Positions 63,101-64,000 of a DNA stretch of 64,000 nt are shown here, piece after piece. Numbering within the stretch: the first letter of the stretch is position 1; each line of letters starts with the position of its first letter. Source of the DNA: Cervus elaphus (Eukaryota > Chordata > Mammalia > Artiodactyla > Cervidae); the NCBI RefSeq assembly GCF_910594005.1, contig NC_057828.1, positions 6,460,235 through 6,524,234 of the forward strand, in the 5' to 3' direction. The notes under the pieces were generated by a model. That model was not told the DNA's origin, made no database searches, and saw only the letters and a list, made by a program, of their open reading frames with translations. The position numbers and the translations under genes are program-made.

Positions 63101-64000
63101 CTCGTAGGAGGACCGGCGCCCACAGGGAGTGCGTGTGTAGTCTCCAGGGGCTGAAATGCAGAACCACTGTGTGCATGTGGGGAAGCCCGCGTCTCCACAC
63201 TATACAGAGGGGAATGACTTGACTTAAGAGCGAGTATCAGTTTTATGATGATGTCTTTTAAGTAGTCATAGCAAAGGTGAGCCTTCTGGCATTATTAGAA
63301 AACACATTATTGGTAAGGAGCCAAATCAGAGTGGTCCTGTCCAGATGGACAAAATAGCTTCTCATGGTTCCTTCCAGCAGTTCAGAACAGCAGGAAAAGC
63401 CCATGTGTGTCCCTGGCCATAGAGCTGCCAGGCACCAGGCCTAGGAGGGAGCTCGCCTTTGCCCTGTGGGTCTCAGGCTCATGTGTGTGTCTGTGTGTGC
63501 ATCTGTCTGCCTGTCTTGGCGAGTGGGACAGGAAGGTTCCCGCTGGCTGGCCTCTTACAGCACCAGGCTTGCCTTCCAGGTCTGGGCCACCTGAAGCGCA
63601 TCCTTGAACGCTGACTGTGAGAGGGAGAGTTTCTCCCACCACATGTTCCCCCCACGCCCGCCTTCCTGATGTCCGTGTTGACCGGGGCTTGGGAAACGTA
63701 GTGCTATCTGTCCTGACCTTGTCCAGGAATCTCTGGAATGCATGGAGCACGGTCAGTTGCCCAGTGTGACCTCTGTGGTCAGCACCCTCAGACCCAGTAA
63801 TGCATCTGAACTTACAAGTAGGGAAGCAACTGGGATCCCGGGAATAGTCCCTCCTTTTCTATGGGGCACTTGTAACATTGGAGGCCCAGGGGAATGAAAA
63901 GGGCTTTTGTTGGTCAGGCTGTTGTTGAGAAGGCTTAGGATCTCTTAATTCTTGAGAGAAGCTTTCTGGCAGTTTTCTCTCTGGTTTCCTTCTTGCTCCG
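60114..64000 (+). other. NFASC intron 25, 5' part (continues beyond the window)
   Basis: I found neither the mucin-like exon nor the transmembrane exon in this stretch. Three TGCATG words lie at 60577-60602. No young ruminant repeat was seen; a few TG runs lie near 63480-63510. Otherwise GC-rich unique sequence. Confidence 0.65.
60577..60602 (+). promoter_or_regulatory. Cluster of three TGCATG (RBFOX-type) motifs
   Basis: TGCATG occurs at 60577-60582, 60590-60595 and 60597-60602. UGCAUG is the RBFOX binding word; sites downstream of an exon usually promote its inclusion. The cluster lies 464 nt after microexon 25. Confidence 0.5.

Noticed and set aside
1..64000. Search for CRISPR arrays, tRNA/rRNA genes, riboswitches, bacterial or viral gene clusters
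   Set aside because: None found. tRNA-like B-boxes occur only in SINE heads, and the tandem arrays are minisatellites with no spacers.

Overview
The window is mammalian nuclear DNA from a ruminant, almost certainly a bovid (cattle or a close relative). It carries the 3' part of a BovB (RTE) LINE, several Bov-tA SINEs and Cetartiodactyl CHR-type SINEs over an older layer of L2, MIR, L1, MER5A and MER20-like repeats. There are no operons, phage, CRISPR arrays or rRNA genes, and I found no tRNA genes other than the tRNA-like heads of SINEs.

The single gene I can support is NFASC (neurofascin), on the + strand. It encodes an L1-family cell adhesion molecule of nodes of Ranvier, paranodes and axon initial segments. 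I recognise 25 coding exons from the signal peptide exon (ATG at 13945) to a 15-nt microexon ending at 60113. Together they give 3151 coding bases with consistent splice phases (about 1050 residues if every exon is included): signal peptide, a microexon linker, Ig1 to Ig6 and four FNIII domains. The mucin-like segment, last FNIII domain, transmembrane segment and ankyrin-binding tail lie beyond the right edge. Untranslated first exon(s) and the promoter should lie to the left or undetected in the first 13.8 kb.

Layout: 1-13854 is repeat-rich sequence upstream of the start-codon exon, most likely 5'UTR intron. 13855-14032 is the signal peptide exon. 19956-25730 holds Ig1-Ig2. 29803-29853 is an optional 17-residue exon. 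36434-46344 holds Ig3-Ig6. 47131-47175 is an optional 15-residue exon. 48291-51477 holds FNIII-1 and -2. 53020-55042 holds the optional FNIII domain typical of NF155. 56252-57680 holds the next FNIII domain. 60099-60113 is a microexon, followed by intron to 64000. Each Ig or FNIII domain is encoded by two exons, and every optional unit begins and ends in phase 1, so all can be skipped without frameshift.

I see no new gene system. The observations most worth checking are regulatory or structural: three CTCF-like motifs in a 44-bp tandem array (58351-58452); a CHR SINE inflated from inside by a roughly 27-bp minisatellite of about 64 copies (39135-41140); a 53-61-bp minisatellite with growing C-tracts (34633-35299); QKI-type ACTAAC/TAAC motifs close to optional exons 2, 16 and 22; and a cluster of three RBFOX-type TGCATG motifs downstream of microexon 25.
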